Source: JAUVYV01 sp964585535 (GTDB lineage: Bacteria > Planctomycetota > Phycisphaerae > Sedimentisphaerales > Anaerobacaceae). From it: a DNA stretch of 11,963 nt. The position numbers were made by a program, and so were the translations under genes. The notes beneath the pieces are model-generated. The model ran no database searches. It was not told the origin of the DNA and saw only the letters and a list, made by a program, of their open reading frames with translations. Location: positions 1 to 11,963 of the forward strand of contig CAZPDW010000060.1 in assembly GCA_964585535.1 (NCBI GenBank). Reading direction: 5' to 3'. This document shows, one piece after another, positions 1 to 5,882 of this stretch; the first letter of the stretch is position 1; the number at the start of each line of letters is the position of its first letter.

Positions 1-821
1 CGGTCTTGATAGGTCTTCTCGGCCTGCTGGTGATGCTTTTTCTCGAAATGAAAAAGATTAAGGGCTCGCTGCTTATCGGGATACTGGTTTCCACGGCGAC
101 GGCGGCGGCCTTCGGCTACGTGCAGAGGCCGGCGGAGTGGATTTCATTTCATATAAATATAAAACCGCTCGTTTTTCACCTTGATATCATCGGGGCCTTG
201 AAGTGGAGCTTGTTCGCCGGCATATTCAGCTTGATGTTTATGGATATGTTCGACAGTATCGGCACGCTCGTGGCCTGCTGTCACCAGGCGAATATGGTCG
301 ATGAGAAAGGTAACATCAAAGGTCTCGACCGGCTGCTCGGCATCGACGCAATAGCGACTATGTTAGGCGCCCTGTTCGGAACGTCAACGACCACCTCATA
401 CATCGAATCGGCGGCGGGAATAGAGCAGGGCGGTCGAACCGGGCTGACTTCGATTGTGACAGGCGCCCTGTTTTTGCTGACGCTGCTGTTCGTGCCCGTC
501 GTGGGTATTGTGCCCGCCTATGCAACGGCGCCGGCGCTGATTATGGTCGGGCTTTTTATGATGAAGGAAGTCAAAGCGATAGATTTTTCAAATATGGAGC
601 AGGCGTTCCCGGCATTTATTATTATGGTGATGATTGCGCTGAGCTACAGCATAAGCACCGGCCTGGCGTTCGGTTTTATCTCGTTTACGCTCGTAAAACT
701 TATCTGCGGAAAAGGGCGGGAAATCAAACCGGCGATGTGGATTATTGCCGTTCTTTCGGTCCTGTTTTTGACGCTCGACGGGCTGGGTGAGCTGGTCGGA
801 TTTATAAAAAATCTTGTTTAA
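1..821 (+). CDS. AzgA-type NCS2 purine (hypoxanthine/guanine/adenine) permease, C-terminal part
   Basis: This is the 3' part of a proton-coupled nucleobase importer of the inner membrane. The frame is open from the left edge (first full codon at base 3) to TAA at 819-821, leaving about 273 residues. Full AzgA-family proteins are roughly 430-450 residues, so about 160-180 N-terminal residues lie outside. Two family landmarks are visible: a helix containing MDMFDSIGTLV (about 237-272), and the substrate-site segment GTSTTTSYIESAAGIEQGGR (378-437). Several hydrophobic helices follow, including one with PAYATAPALIMVG. The motif spelling fits the AzgA/PbuG branch rather than the UraA or xanthine branches. 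The exact purine cannot be read from sequence. A TTG at base 6 should not be taken as the start, because the frame continues upstream. No strong terminator follows the gene, which converges on typA. Confidence 0.9.
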   Translation, partial: VLIGLLGLLVMLFLEMKKIKGSLLIGILVSTATAAAFGYVQRPAEWISFHINIKPLVFHLDIIGALKWSLFAGIFSLMFMDMFDSIGTLVACCHQANMVDEKGNIKGLDRLLGIDAIATMLGALFGTSTTTSYIESAAGIEQGGRTGLTSIVTGALFLLTLLFVPVVGIVPAYATAPALIMVGLFMMKEVKAIDFSNMEQAFPAFIIMVMIALSYSISTGLAFGFISFTLVKLICGKGREIKPAMWIIAVLSVLFLTLDGLGELVGFIKNLV

Positions 822-1131
822 TACTACAGCGTCACTTGCCGCTGAAAATAGTACTTTCTCTGGAAGCAGGGGGAAAAGAGGAAGCATCGGACCTGCAGGA
901 TTTGTAGGAAGGGGCTGAAGGTTACCGGCGGGAATAGTCAATTTTTGGACAGAGATATTTGCGTTTGTGCCTCCGGCCAAAGACCGGGGCGAAATGTATC
1001 GATTGCAGGGGCGTTGTTGAGCGATTTGGTGTTTGTTTTGTAGTTTTGGTATGGGTCATTGCTTTCAATCTGGTCAGATTTGCGGATTGTGGTTTTCACA
1101 AATCATAACCGTTGAAGGGATGACCTTCATA
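822..1131. other. Intergenic gap between convergent permease and typA genes
   Basis: No convincing gene is present in these 310 bases. Two small hairpins can be drawn. One, at 969-990, is GC-rich (7 bp with one bulged T, loop of 7). The other, at 1113-1129, lies just after typA. An overlapping reading frame immediately after the permease looks protein-like for about 35 codons before a stop and is treated separately as a possible coding relic. No tRNA or riboswitch fold was recognised. Confidence 0.5.
1113..1129 (-). terminator. Weak hairpin just downstream of typA
   Basis: TGAAGG (1113-1118) pairs with CCTTCA (1124-1129) around a 5-base loop, starting 2 bases after the typA stop codon in the minus direction. 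No clear run of U follows, so it is at best a weak terminator or a 3'-end stabilising hairpin. A second imperfect hairpin (GATTGTG/CACAAATC, about 1085-1104) follows it on the same strand. Confidence 0.3.
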
Positions 1132-3024
1132 TTATCTATGTATGTGTGCCTGCGTCGCCGGGGAGTTACGGCCTGAACGGCGGGCGTTTCGGCGGCGGTC
1201 GCCTTCTTTCAGGAGGCGTTTGCGGATACGAATCGAGTGGGGACAAACCTCAACCAGCTCGTCGTCCTGAATGTACTCCATTGCGGCTTCGAGACTCATT
1301 TTCCTGGCGGGTCTTACTTTGGCGGCGTCGTCTTTGCCTGCGGCGCGAACGTTCGTAAGCTGCTTGGCTCTTGCGACGTTTACCGATATGTCTTTATCCT
1401 TGCAGTGCTCGCCGACGACCTGTCCTTCATAGACTTTTTCGCCCGGCTCGACGAAGAAAATGCCCCGGTTGTACAAAGCATCGAGTGCATAAGCAGTTAC
1501 CAGGCCGGTGACGGTAGCGACCATAACGCCGGTTTTTCGCTGCGGCATTGTTCCCCGCATCGGCTCATATCGCTCGAACGTATGGTACAGGACGGCTCTG
1601 CCCCGTGTGGCGTTTAGCATTTTGGTGTGCAGGCCGAACAGGCCTCGAGACGGTATCATAAATTCTATATGAATAAAGCCGCTTGCCCCACTCTTGGCGT
1701 CGAGTTTGAACATTTCGCTGCGTCTGTCGCCAAGCAGACTCATGACGGAATTTTGACAATCGACGGGGCAATCCACGGCGAGCAATTCGATAGGCTCGTG
1801 ACGTATGCCTTCGTGTATCTTGAGAATCACACCGGGCTTGCCCACACAGAGCTCATATCCCTCTCGGCGCATATTTTCCAGCAGTATTCCAAGGTGCATC
1901 AGCCCTCTGCCCGAGACATCGAACTCTTCAGTTGTCCGGCCCTGCTCGACTTTCAGGGCGACATTGTGCTGAAGCTCTTTTTCAAGGCGTTCTCCGATGT
2001 GCCTGCTGGTGACGTATTTTCCGTCTCTTCCGGCGAATGGGCCGTCGTTCACGCGGAAGGTCATTGTCATGGTCGGCTCGTCAATATGGATAGGCGGAAG
2101 CTGGGAAGGATTATCCGCAGAGGCAATCGTGTCACCGATATCAACGGGGTCGAGGCCTGAAATGGCACATATATCACCTGCCTGGGCGCTTGCGACCTGC
2201 TTTCGGCTCAGGCCGTGAAACTGATAAATCTGCATGACCTTCTGGCGTGTATGCAGGCCCTGCTTGTCAATTACGGTAACCGGCTGACCCTCGGTAATCC
2301 GTCCGGCGACGATCCTGCCTATTGCTATCCTCCCGACGTAATCGGAATATTCCTGATTCGTCACCAACATTTGCAACGGGGCATTGTCTGTAACCCTGGG
2401 CGGTGGGACGTTGTTCACGATTGTCTCGAAAATCACCCGCACATTATCGGTTTTTTTGCTGAGATCGGTGGTGGCCCAGCCCTCCTTCGCCGATGCGTAA
2501 ACAAGAGGAAAATCGAGCGCCTCATCTTTTGCGCCGAGCTGGACAAGCAAATCGAAAACCTCGTTGACAACATCATCGGGCCTGCTGTTCTCGCGGTCCA
2601 CCTTGTTGATTACGACTATAGGTCTTAGCTTCTGCTCGAGCGCCTTGTTCAATACAAATCTTGTTTGCGGCATAGGCCCTTCGAATGCATCGACCAGAAG
2701 CAGCACACCGTCGGCCATTTTCAGGACGCGTTCGACCTCACCGCCGAAGTCGGCATGGCCTGGTGTGTCGATTATGTTGATTTTGTATTTGTCGCCCTTC
2801 AAATCCGTATAGTAGATGGCGCAGTTTTTGCTCAGGATTGTTATGCCTCGTTCCCGCTCCAAGGGGTTGGAATCCATAATTAGCCCGTGCTCACCGCCCG
2901 CCAGCTTGTCAAGCTCGGCGTCGCGAAACATCCCCGACTGGTACAAAAGCTGGTCCACCAGCGTCGTCTTGCCGTGGTCAACGTGTGCAATTATGGCTAC
3001 ATTACGAATATAGTCTGAATCCAT
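1132..3024 (-). CDS. typA: Ribosome-associated translational GTPase TypA/BipA
   Basis: TypA/BipA is an EF-G-like GTPase that binds 70S ribosomes and helps ribosome assembly and stress or cold adaptation. All GTPase motifs are present: P-loop AHVDHGKTT (residues 13-21), switch I RGITI (59-63), DTPGH (86-90) and NKVD (140-143). After the G domain come the beta-barrel domain 2, an EF-G-like domain and the BipA-specific C-terminal domain, with the diagnostic stretches RGLFGLHTKMLNATRG and PPARKMSLE-like (here RPARKMSLEAAMEYI). I start it at ATG 3024 (630 residues). The frame can also open at TTG 3033, but the only SD-like sequence, GAAAG, is 9 bases before the ATG and abuts the TTG. The protein is slightly longer than typical (about 600-615), mostly through an arginine-rich C-terminal tail after RIRKRLL. 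It is transcribed alone, away from the FHA-GAF gene by a 409-base gap. Confidence 0.97.
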   Translation of the reverse strand: MDSDYIRNVAIIAHVDHGKTTLVDQLLYQSGMFRDAELDKLAGGEHGLIMDSNPLERERGITILSKNCAIYYTDLKGDKYKINIIDTPGHADFGGEVERVLKMADGVLLLVDAFEGPMPQTRFVLNKALEQKLRPIVVINKVDRENSRPDDVVNEVFDLLVQLGAKDEALDFPLVYASAKEGWATTDLSKKTDNVRVIFETIVNNVPPPRVTDNAPLQMLVTNQEYSDYVGRIAIGRIVAGRITEGQPVTVIDKQGLHTRQKVMQIYQFHGLSRKQVASAQAGDICAISGLDPVDIGDTIASADNPSQLPPIHIDEPTMTMTFRVNDGPFAGRDGKYVTSRHIGERLEKELQHNVALKVEQGRTTEEFDVSGRGLMHLGILLENMRREGYELCVGKPGVILKIHEGIRHEPIELLAVDCPVDCQNSVMSLLGDRRSEMFKLDAKSGASGFIHIEFMIPSRGLFGLHTKMLNATRGRAVLYHTFERYEPMRGTMPQRKTGVMVATVTGLVTAYALDALYNRGIFFVEPGEKVYEGQVVGEHCKDKDISVNVARAKQLTNVRAAGKDDAAKVRPARKMSLEAAMEYIQDDELVEVCPHSIRIRKRLLKEGDRRRNARRSGRNSPATQAHIHR

Positions 3025-3050
3025 AACAGTCAACTTTCACACTTTTTAGG

Positions 3051-3204
3051 CGGCCAGAGGCCGTGAATCATAAAGACGTATTTCGATTTGAAGCACAACG
3101 CCTGGTTATTTTTATCAGCCCGCCTCTGGCGGGCCGGAGTTTATCGCTTTTAACTACCTGGATAGGTAACAAGCAAAGGTGGCGGTTAAACCGCCTCTGG
3201 CCGG
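3051..3204. repeat. Three GCCTCTGGC-core hairpins (REP-like)
   Basis: The first copy is CGGCC-AGA-GGCCG at 3051-3063. The second is GCCCGCC-TCT-GGCGGGC at 3118-3134, a perfect 7-bp stem with a 3-base loop. The third is CCGCC-TCT-GGCCGG at 3191-3204, with a 3-bp core stem plus an overlapping palindrome GGCGG-TTAAA-CCGCC at 3181-3195. The shared core with a TCT/AGA loop, three times in about 155 bases, resembles repetitive extragenic palindromes. None is followed by a clear U-run, so they are poor candidates for intrinsic terminators. Confidence 0.55.
3067..3072 (-). promoter_or_regulatory. Possible -10 box for typA
   Basis: On the minus strand TATGAT stands 42 bases before the typA ATG. No good -35 box is found at 16-18 bases; the nearest partial match is TTGTGC at a 21-base spacing. 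Transcription from it would begin near the CGGCC-TCT-GGCCG hairpin at 3051-3063, placing that hairpin in or at the start of the leader. Confidence 0.25.
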
Positions 3205-3342
3205 TATAGGTTGCTGCGATGCCCGGGTTACTCTTCGGCAGAGCCCTGTCCCCCGCAACAACGGAGATTATTGTAGCAGTAGCGGTAAGCTTTGGAAAGT
3301 AAAAAAGTTTGATTGACAAACATCCCAGGGTTGTTAATGAAC

Positions 3343-3417
3343 GAAAGCGCATTGGCGACCGGGAGTCGGATACGTTTACCGGCAAGGGCGGAGGCAGCTA
3401 CTTTGCCAATGCGTTTC
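3343..3417. repeat. Long-range inverted repeat after the FHA-GAF gene
   Basis: GAAAGCGCATTGGC (3343-3356) is complementary to GCCAATGCGTTTC (3405-3417) over 13 base pairs with a single bulged G at 3347; 48 bases lie between the arms. In the minus direction it begins 16 bases past the FHA-GAF stop codon. It could be a 3'-end structure or a structured RNA element. A 63-codon minus-strand frame (3419 to 3228) begins exactly at one arm, but it has no SD and no recognised product. Confidence 0.5.
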
Positions 3418-3433
3418 ATAGCCGGCGGCGCCG

Positions 3434-4306
3434 TCAGAGCTTTGACAGAATGGTCGCGGTGTGCATACCGAGCAGCATCAGGTAGTCGGCGTCGCCGAGG
3501 TTGTAATGGTCGTCACGGAAGGTATTATTGGTGTACAGCACGCCGAAACAGCCGGCCGGGGTGAGCAGCGGTGCGATTACCACTGAACGAACCTGGACTT
3601 CTTTTTTGAGATTCAAATCACGCGGAAAGATAAACAGCATGAACTGCTTCTTGTCAATCGCCTCGCCGATTTTATCGCCGAATTCGAGACTGCCCTGTTC
3701 GATGGATTGGCCGCTTCGCTCCCTTCCGGAATGGGCGGTCATGGAGCCGTCGGCTCTGGGCCTCAGCGCACACCAGACCTGGTATGCCTTAAATTGTTTC
3801 TGAACCGTATCGAGCAGATTGAGCAGGATCTTGTCGATATTTTCGGCCTTTGCAATTTCCGCGGATGCCCGGAGAAAATCGGGCGCCCTCTCGGAAGGGA
3901 ATCTTATTGCCGGCGCCTGTTCTGCGCCGAGTTTTCGTATGATTATCTGCGGGCCGGTGACCAGCGTTGCCGGGGCTTCCTCCAGCTCGACGGTTTCGCC
4001 CGGGTCGGGGCCGGTATCATCCTTGAGGCTGACCTCGATAGTGAAATCGGTTATGCGGAGCGTATCGCCGTTTTTTATATCCGCCTTGTGAATCTCGACG
4101 TCGTTGAGGAGCGTCTTGTTGGCGGAGTCCAGGTCTTCTACGAGCCACTGGCCGTCCTGCGTATTGTAAATCACAGCGTGCTGTCTTGAGACGGTTTTAT
4201 CCGGCAGAAAGACCTGGCTGTTGCTGTGCCGGCCGATATAGACAGGCCCTTTCTCGAATTGAAGCTCGTTAATGGTACGATCACCTTGTTTTACGACCAG
4301 CCGCAT
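3434..4306 (-). CDS. FHA domain and GAF domain signalling protein
   Basis: The 290-residue protein has an N-terminal forkhead-associated domain (about 1-95) that should bind phosphothreonine peptides. The signature residues are visible: YIGRHSNSQVFL (glycine-arginine of strand 3), the SRQH motif, and an N-K-T in place of the usual N-G-T turn. An acidic, proline-rich linker (about 95-125) is followed by a GAF-type domain (about 140-288), which in this family senses small ligands or mediates dimerisation. There is no kinase, cyclase, sigma-factor or helix-turn-helix output domain, so it is probably an adaptor acting through partner proteins. ATG 4306 is supported by GGGAGG 8 bases upstream. A strong promoter precedes it, and it is divergent from mdh. 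The domain assignments are firm for FHA and good for GAF; its cellular role is unknown. Confidence 0.88.
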   Translation of the reverse strand: MRLVVKQGDRTINELQFEKGPVYIGRHSNSQVFLPDKTVSRQHAVIYNTQDGQWLVEDLDSANKTLLNDVEIHKADIKNGDTLRITDFTIEVSLKDDTGPDPGETVELEEAPATLVTGPQIIIRKLGAEQAPAIRFPSERAPDFLRASAEIAKAENIDKILLNLLDTVQKQFKAYQVWCALRPRADGSMTAHSGRERSGQSIEQGSLEFGDKIGEAIDKKQFMLFIFPRDLNLKKEVQVRSVVIAPLLTPAGCFGVLYTNNTFRDDHYNLGDADYLMLLGMHTATILSKL

Positions 4307-4314
4307 TGGCTATT

Positions 4315-4320
4315 CCTCCC
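4315..4320 (-). promoter_or_regulatory. Strong ribosome binding site of the FHA-GAF gene
   Basis: GGGAGG on the minus strand lies 8 bases before ATG 4306. It is among the best Shine-Dalgarno matches in the window and fixes this start. Confidence 0.8.
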
Positions 4321-4351
4321 GTCATTAGACGTCGTAATTCATTCGCTTGAT

Positions 4352-4381
4352 ATCATATCACTTTATCAGCCAGCTTGTCAA
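4352..4381 (-). promoter_or_regulatory. Sigma-70-type promoter for the FHA-GAF gene
   Basis: On the minus strand a perfect TTGACA (-35, bases 4376-4381) is separated by 18 bases from TATGAT (-10, bases 4352-4357). Transcription would start near 4345, giving a leader of about 39 bases before ATG 4306. This is the closest match to the sigma-70 consensus in the window and suggests steady, fairly strong expression. Confidence 0.7.
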
Positions 4382-4501
4382 GGAAAAGAATCATAAGTTT
4401 TTGGATGGCCGGCACAACCCGGGTAAATGATGAATTTCGGCTTTTTTTGGTAGCACCGTCAGCGTTTTTGCGTACAATACGGCGTTGATTTTGCAGCTTC
4501 G

Positions 4502-4526
4502 GCCGGCCGGTGCTAAAAAGGCCGGC
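4502..4526 (+). promoter_or_regulatory. GC-rich hairpin upstream of mdh
   Basis: GCCGGCC (4502-4508) pairs perfectly with GGCCGGC (4520-4526) across an 11-base A-rich loop, ending 36 bases before the mdh ATG. A possible -10 box, TACAAT at 4473-4478, lies just upstream, but I see no good -35 for it. If transcription starts there, the hairpin is in the mdh leader and could affect mRNA stability or translation. Confidence 0.35.
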
Positions 4527-4562
4527 TTCGGTCGTCATTATTACCCAGGCTCGGGACAGGTT

Positions 4563-5501
4563 ATGGCACAGAAAAGTAAAATAACAATAGTGGGGGCGGG
4601 TAACGTCGGCGCCACGGCGGCGCACATCGCCGCCGAGAGAGGGCTTGGCGAGATAGTGCTTGTTGACATTGTGCCCGGCCTGGCAGAGGGTAAGGCCCTT
4701 GATTTGTGCGAGGCGGCGCCCGTCGAGCTGTACGACTCGAAAATTACCGGCACGACGGACTTCTCGAAGGCGCAGGGCAGCGATATCGTTATTGTCACCA
4801 GCGGGCTGCCGAGAAAACCGGGTATGAGCAGAGATGATTTATTGGCCAAAAATGTCCAGATTGTCAGGGAAGTCAGTGGGGAAATAGCCCGGCATTGCCC
4901 CGGCAGCATCGTGATAGTCGTCTGTAATCCGCTCGATGCGATGGTCTATGCCGCTGCGAAGGTTACAGGTTTTGACAAAAACAGGGTAATGGGGATGGCG
5001 GGGGCTCTCGATGCCGCCAGATTCTGCTTTTTCATTGCAGAAAAGCTCAATGTCAGTGTTGAGGACATAAAAACCGTCCTGATGGGCGGCCATGGTGATG
5101 ATATGGTCCCCCTGCCGAGATTTACTTCAATTAGCGGTATTCCTCTGAGTGAATTTATCGATAAGGATGCTGTAGCGCAACTTATTGAGCGCACCAGAAA
5201 AGGCGGTATCGAAATTGTAAACCTGCTCGGTTACAGCGCATATTACGCACCTGCCGCAGGCGCCGTTAAGATGGCAGAAGCCATCCTGCGCGATAAAAAA
5301 TCCGTTATGTCATGTTGCGCATATTGCGGCAGCGAATACGATGTCGGTGGGTATTTCGTCGGCGTACCGGCTGTCATCGGGGCCGGCGGTATTGAAAAAA
5401 TCATAGAGCTGGACCTGAATGAAGGCGAAAGAAATAAGTTTCTCGAATCACTCAGACACGTAAAAGAACTCGTGACAAAGGTTGACAAACTCATACAATG
5501 A
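4563..5501 (+). CDS. mdh: NAD-dependent malate dehydrogenase (LDH-like type)
   Basis: This cytoplasmic enzyme interconverts malate and oxaloacetate with NAD(H), in the TCA cycle and its reductive branch. The 312 residues match the usual length of LDH-like bacterial MDH (about 310). Visible landmarks are the dinucleotide fold GAGNVG (11-16), Asp35 at the end of strand 2 (NAD rather than NADP preference), the substrate loop with Arg84 and Arg90 in GLPRKPGMSR, Asn122 in NPLDAMV, the Asp150/Arg153 pair in LDAARF, and the catalytic His177 in GGHGDDMVPL. Arginine at position 84, where LDH has glutamine, marks it as malate-specific. I start at ATG 4563, with GGGA 6 bases upstream, because the glycine-rich fold should begin within about 10 residues of the N terminus; an in-frame start at 4485 would add 26 atypical residues. 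The ATPase operon follows after 73 bases. Confidence 0.95.
   Translation: MAQKSKITIVGAGNVGATAAHIAAERGLGEIVLVDIVPGLAEGKALDLCEAAPVELYDSKITGTTDFSKAQGSDIVIVTSGLPRKPGMSRDDLLAKNVQIVREVSGEIARHCPGSIVIVVCNPLDAMVYAAAKVTGFDKNRVMGMAGALDAARFCFFIAEKLNVSVEDIKTVLMGGHGDDMVPLPRFTSISGIPLSEFIDKDAVAQLIERTRKGGIEIVNLLGYSAYYAPAAGAVKMAEAILRDKKSVMSCCAYCGSEYDVGGYFVGVPAVIGAGGIEKIIELDLNEGERNKFLESLRHVKELVTKVDKLIQ
5472..5499 (+). promoter_or_regulatory. Candidate promoter of the V-ATPase operon inside the mdh 3' end
   Basis: GTGACA (5472-5477) and TACAAT (5494-5499) are separated by 16 bases, so each box is one mismatch from consensus. Initiation near 5506 would leave a leader of about 70 bases before the first ATPase gene. 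The boxes lie within mdh codons, so they may be chance. No terminator hairpin is seen between mdh and the operon. Confidence 0.35.
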
Positions 5502-5574
5502 TTGTTTTTTGTAGTTCACCGGTTGTTACGGCGCAGCTTTTAAGCGAAATGCTTTTGAAAATACGGGAACACAG

Positions 5575-5880
5575 ATGGAGCTGATAAGAAAAATCAAGCA
5601 TGCCGAGTCCGAGGCCCGGCAGATTATCGAACAGTCCGGCAAGCAGGCCGCAGGCCTGGCGGAAAAGGGCCGGACAGACAGGGCTGATGCGCTCGAGCAG
5701 GCCGAGGCCGAGAGAAAAACGGCAATTGAATCGGCTATTGCCCTCGGCCAATCGCAGGGCCAGGCAGAGGCCGAAACGCTAAAGGCCGAGGCCGCCGCAA
5801 GCTCGCAGCAGCTGCGACAAAAGGCACAGGAAAAAATACCCGCAGCTGTGGCTAAGGTAATGGAGTACCTCAAGGGCTGA
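5575..5880 (+). CDS. V/A-type ATPase subunit H (G-like peripheral stalk; NtpF in E. hirae)
   Basis: This 101-residue protein is almost wholly a charged, alanine- and glutamine-rich coiled coil without membrane segments. That fits the H/G subunit, which pairs with subunit E to form the peripheral stalk linking the catalytic head to membrane subunit I. The N terminus (MELIRKIKHAESEARQIIEQ) is typical of the family. The C-terminal end (VAKVMEYLKG) marks the end of the helix. The first position of the operon, immediately before subunit I (2-base gap), agrees with the family's usual location. GGGA 6 bases upstream supports the ATG. Sequence identity in coiled coils is weak evidence on its own; the gene order makes the assignment good. 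Confidence 0.82.
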   Translation: MELIRKIKHAESEARQIIEQSGKQAAGLAEKGRTDRADALEQAEAERKTAIESAIALGQSQGQAEAETLKAEAAASSQQLRQKAQEKIPAAVAKVMEYLKG

Positions 5881-5882
5881 AA

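Larger units (their letters stand above)
3025..3433. other. Non-coding gap upstream of typA and downstream of the FHA-GAF gene
   Basis: These 409 bases contain several short frames on both strands, none with a recognisable product, good start or family resemblance. The content is structural: three hairpins sharing the core GCCTCTGGC (3051-3204), a separate palindrome GGCGG-TTAAA-CCGCC (3181-3195), and a 13-bp-stem inverted repeat (3343-3417) right after the FHA-GAF stop. No tRNA was recognised. Confidence 0.6.

Noticed and set aside
588..980. 130-codon minus-strand frame over the permease end and the following gap
   Set aside because: Half of it is antisense to the permease; no SD or family. 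The gap part is considered separately as a possible relic.
1627..2160. 177-codon plus-strand frame inside typA
   Set aside because: Antisense shadow of a fully supported typA gene.
3118..3134. Perfect GC hairpin considered as an intrinsic terminator
   Set aside because: Neither strand shows a run of U directly after the stem; it fits better as one of a repeated hairpin group.
3068..3385. 105-codon minus-strand frame in the gap upstream of typA
   Set aside because: It runs through the hairpin cluster, has no SD and no recognisable family, and its composition looks like non-coding sequence.
3707..4189. 160-codon plus-strand frame opposite the FHA-GAF gene
   Set aside because: Antisense shadow; the minus-strand frame has a promoter, a strong SD and two recognisable domains.
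4441..4450. T-run as the tail of a terminator between the FHA-GAF gene and mdh
   Set aside because: Only a 4-bp stem can be drawn upstream, and no plus-strand gene ends there.
4485..4562. Upstream in-frame extension of mdh by 26 codons
   Set aside because: The added residues do not resemble the family, and the dinucleotide fold would start too far in. ATG 4563 has a properly spaced SD.
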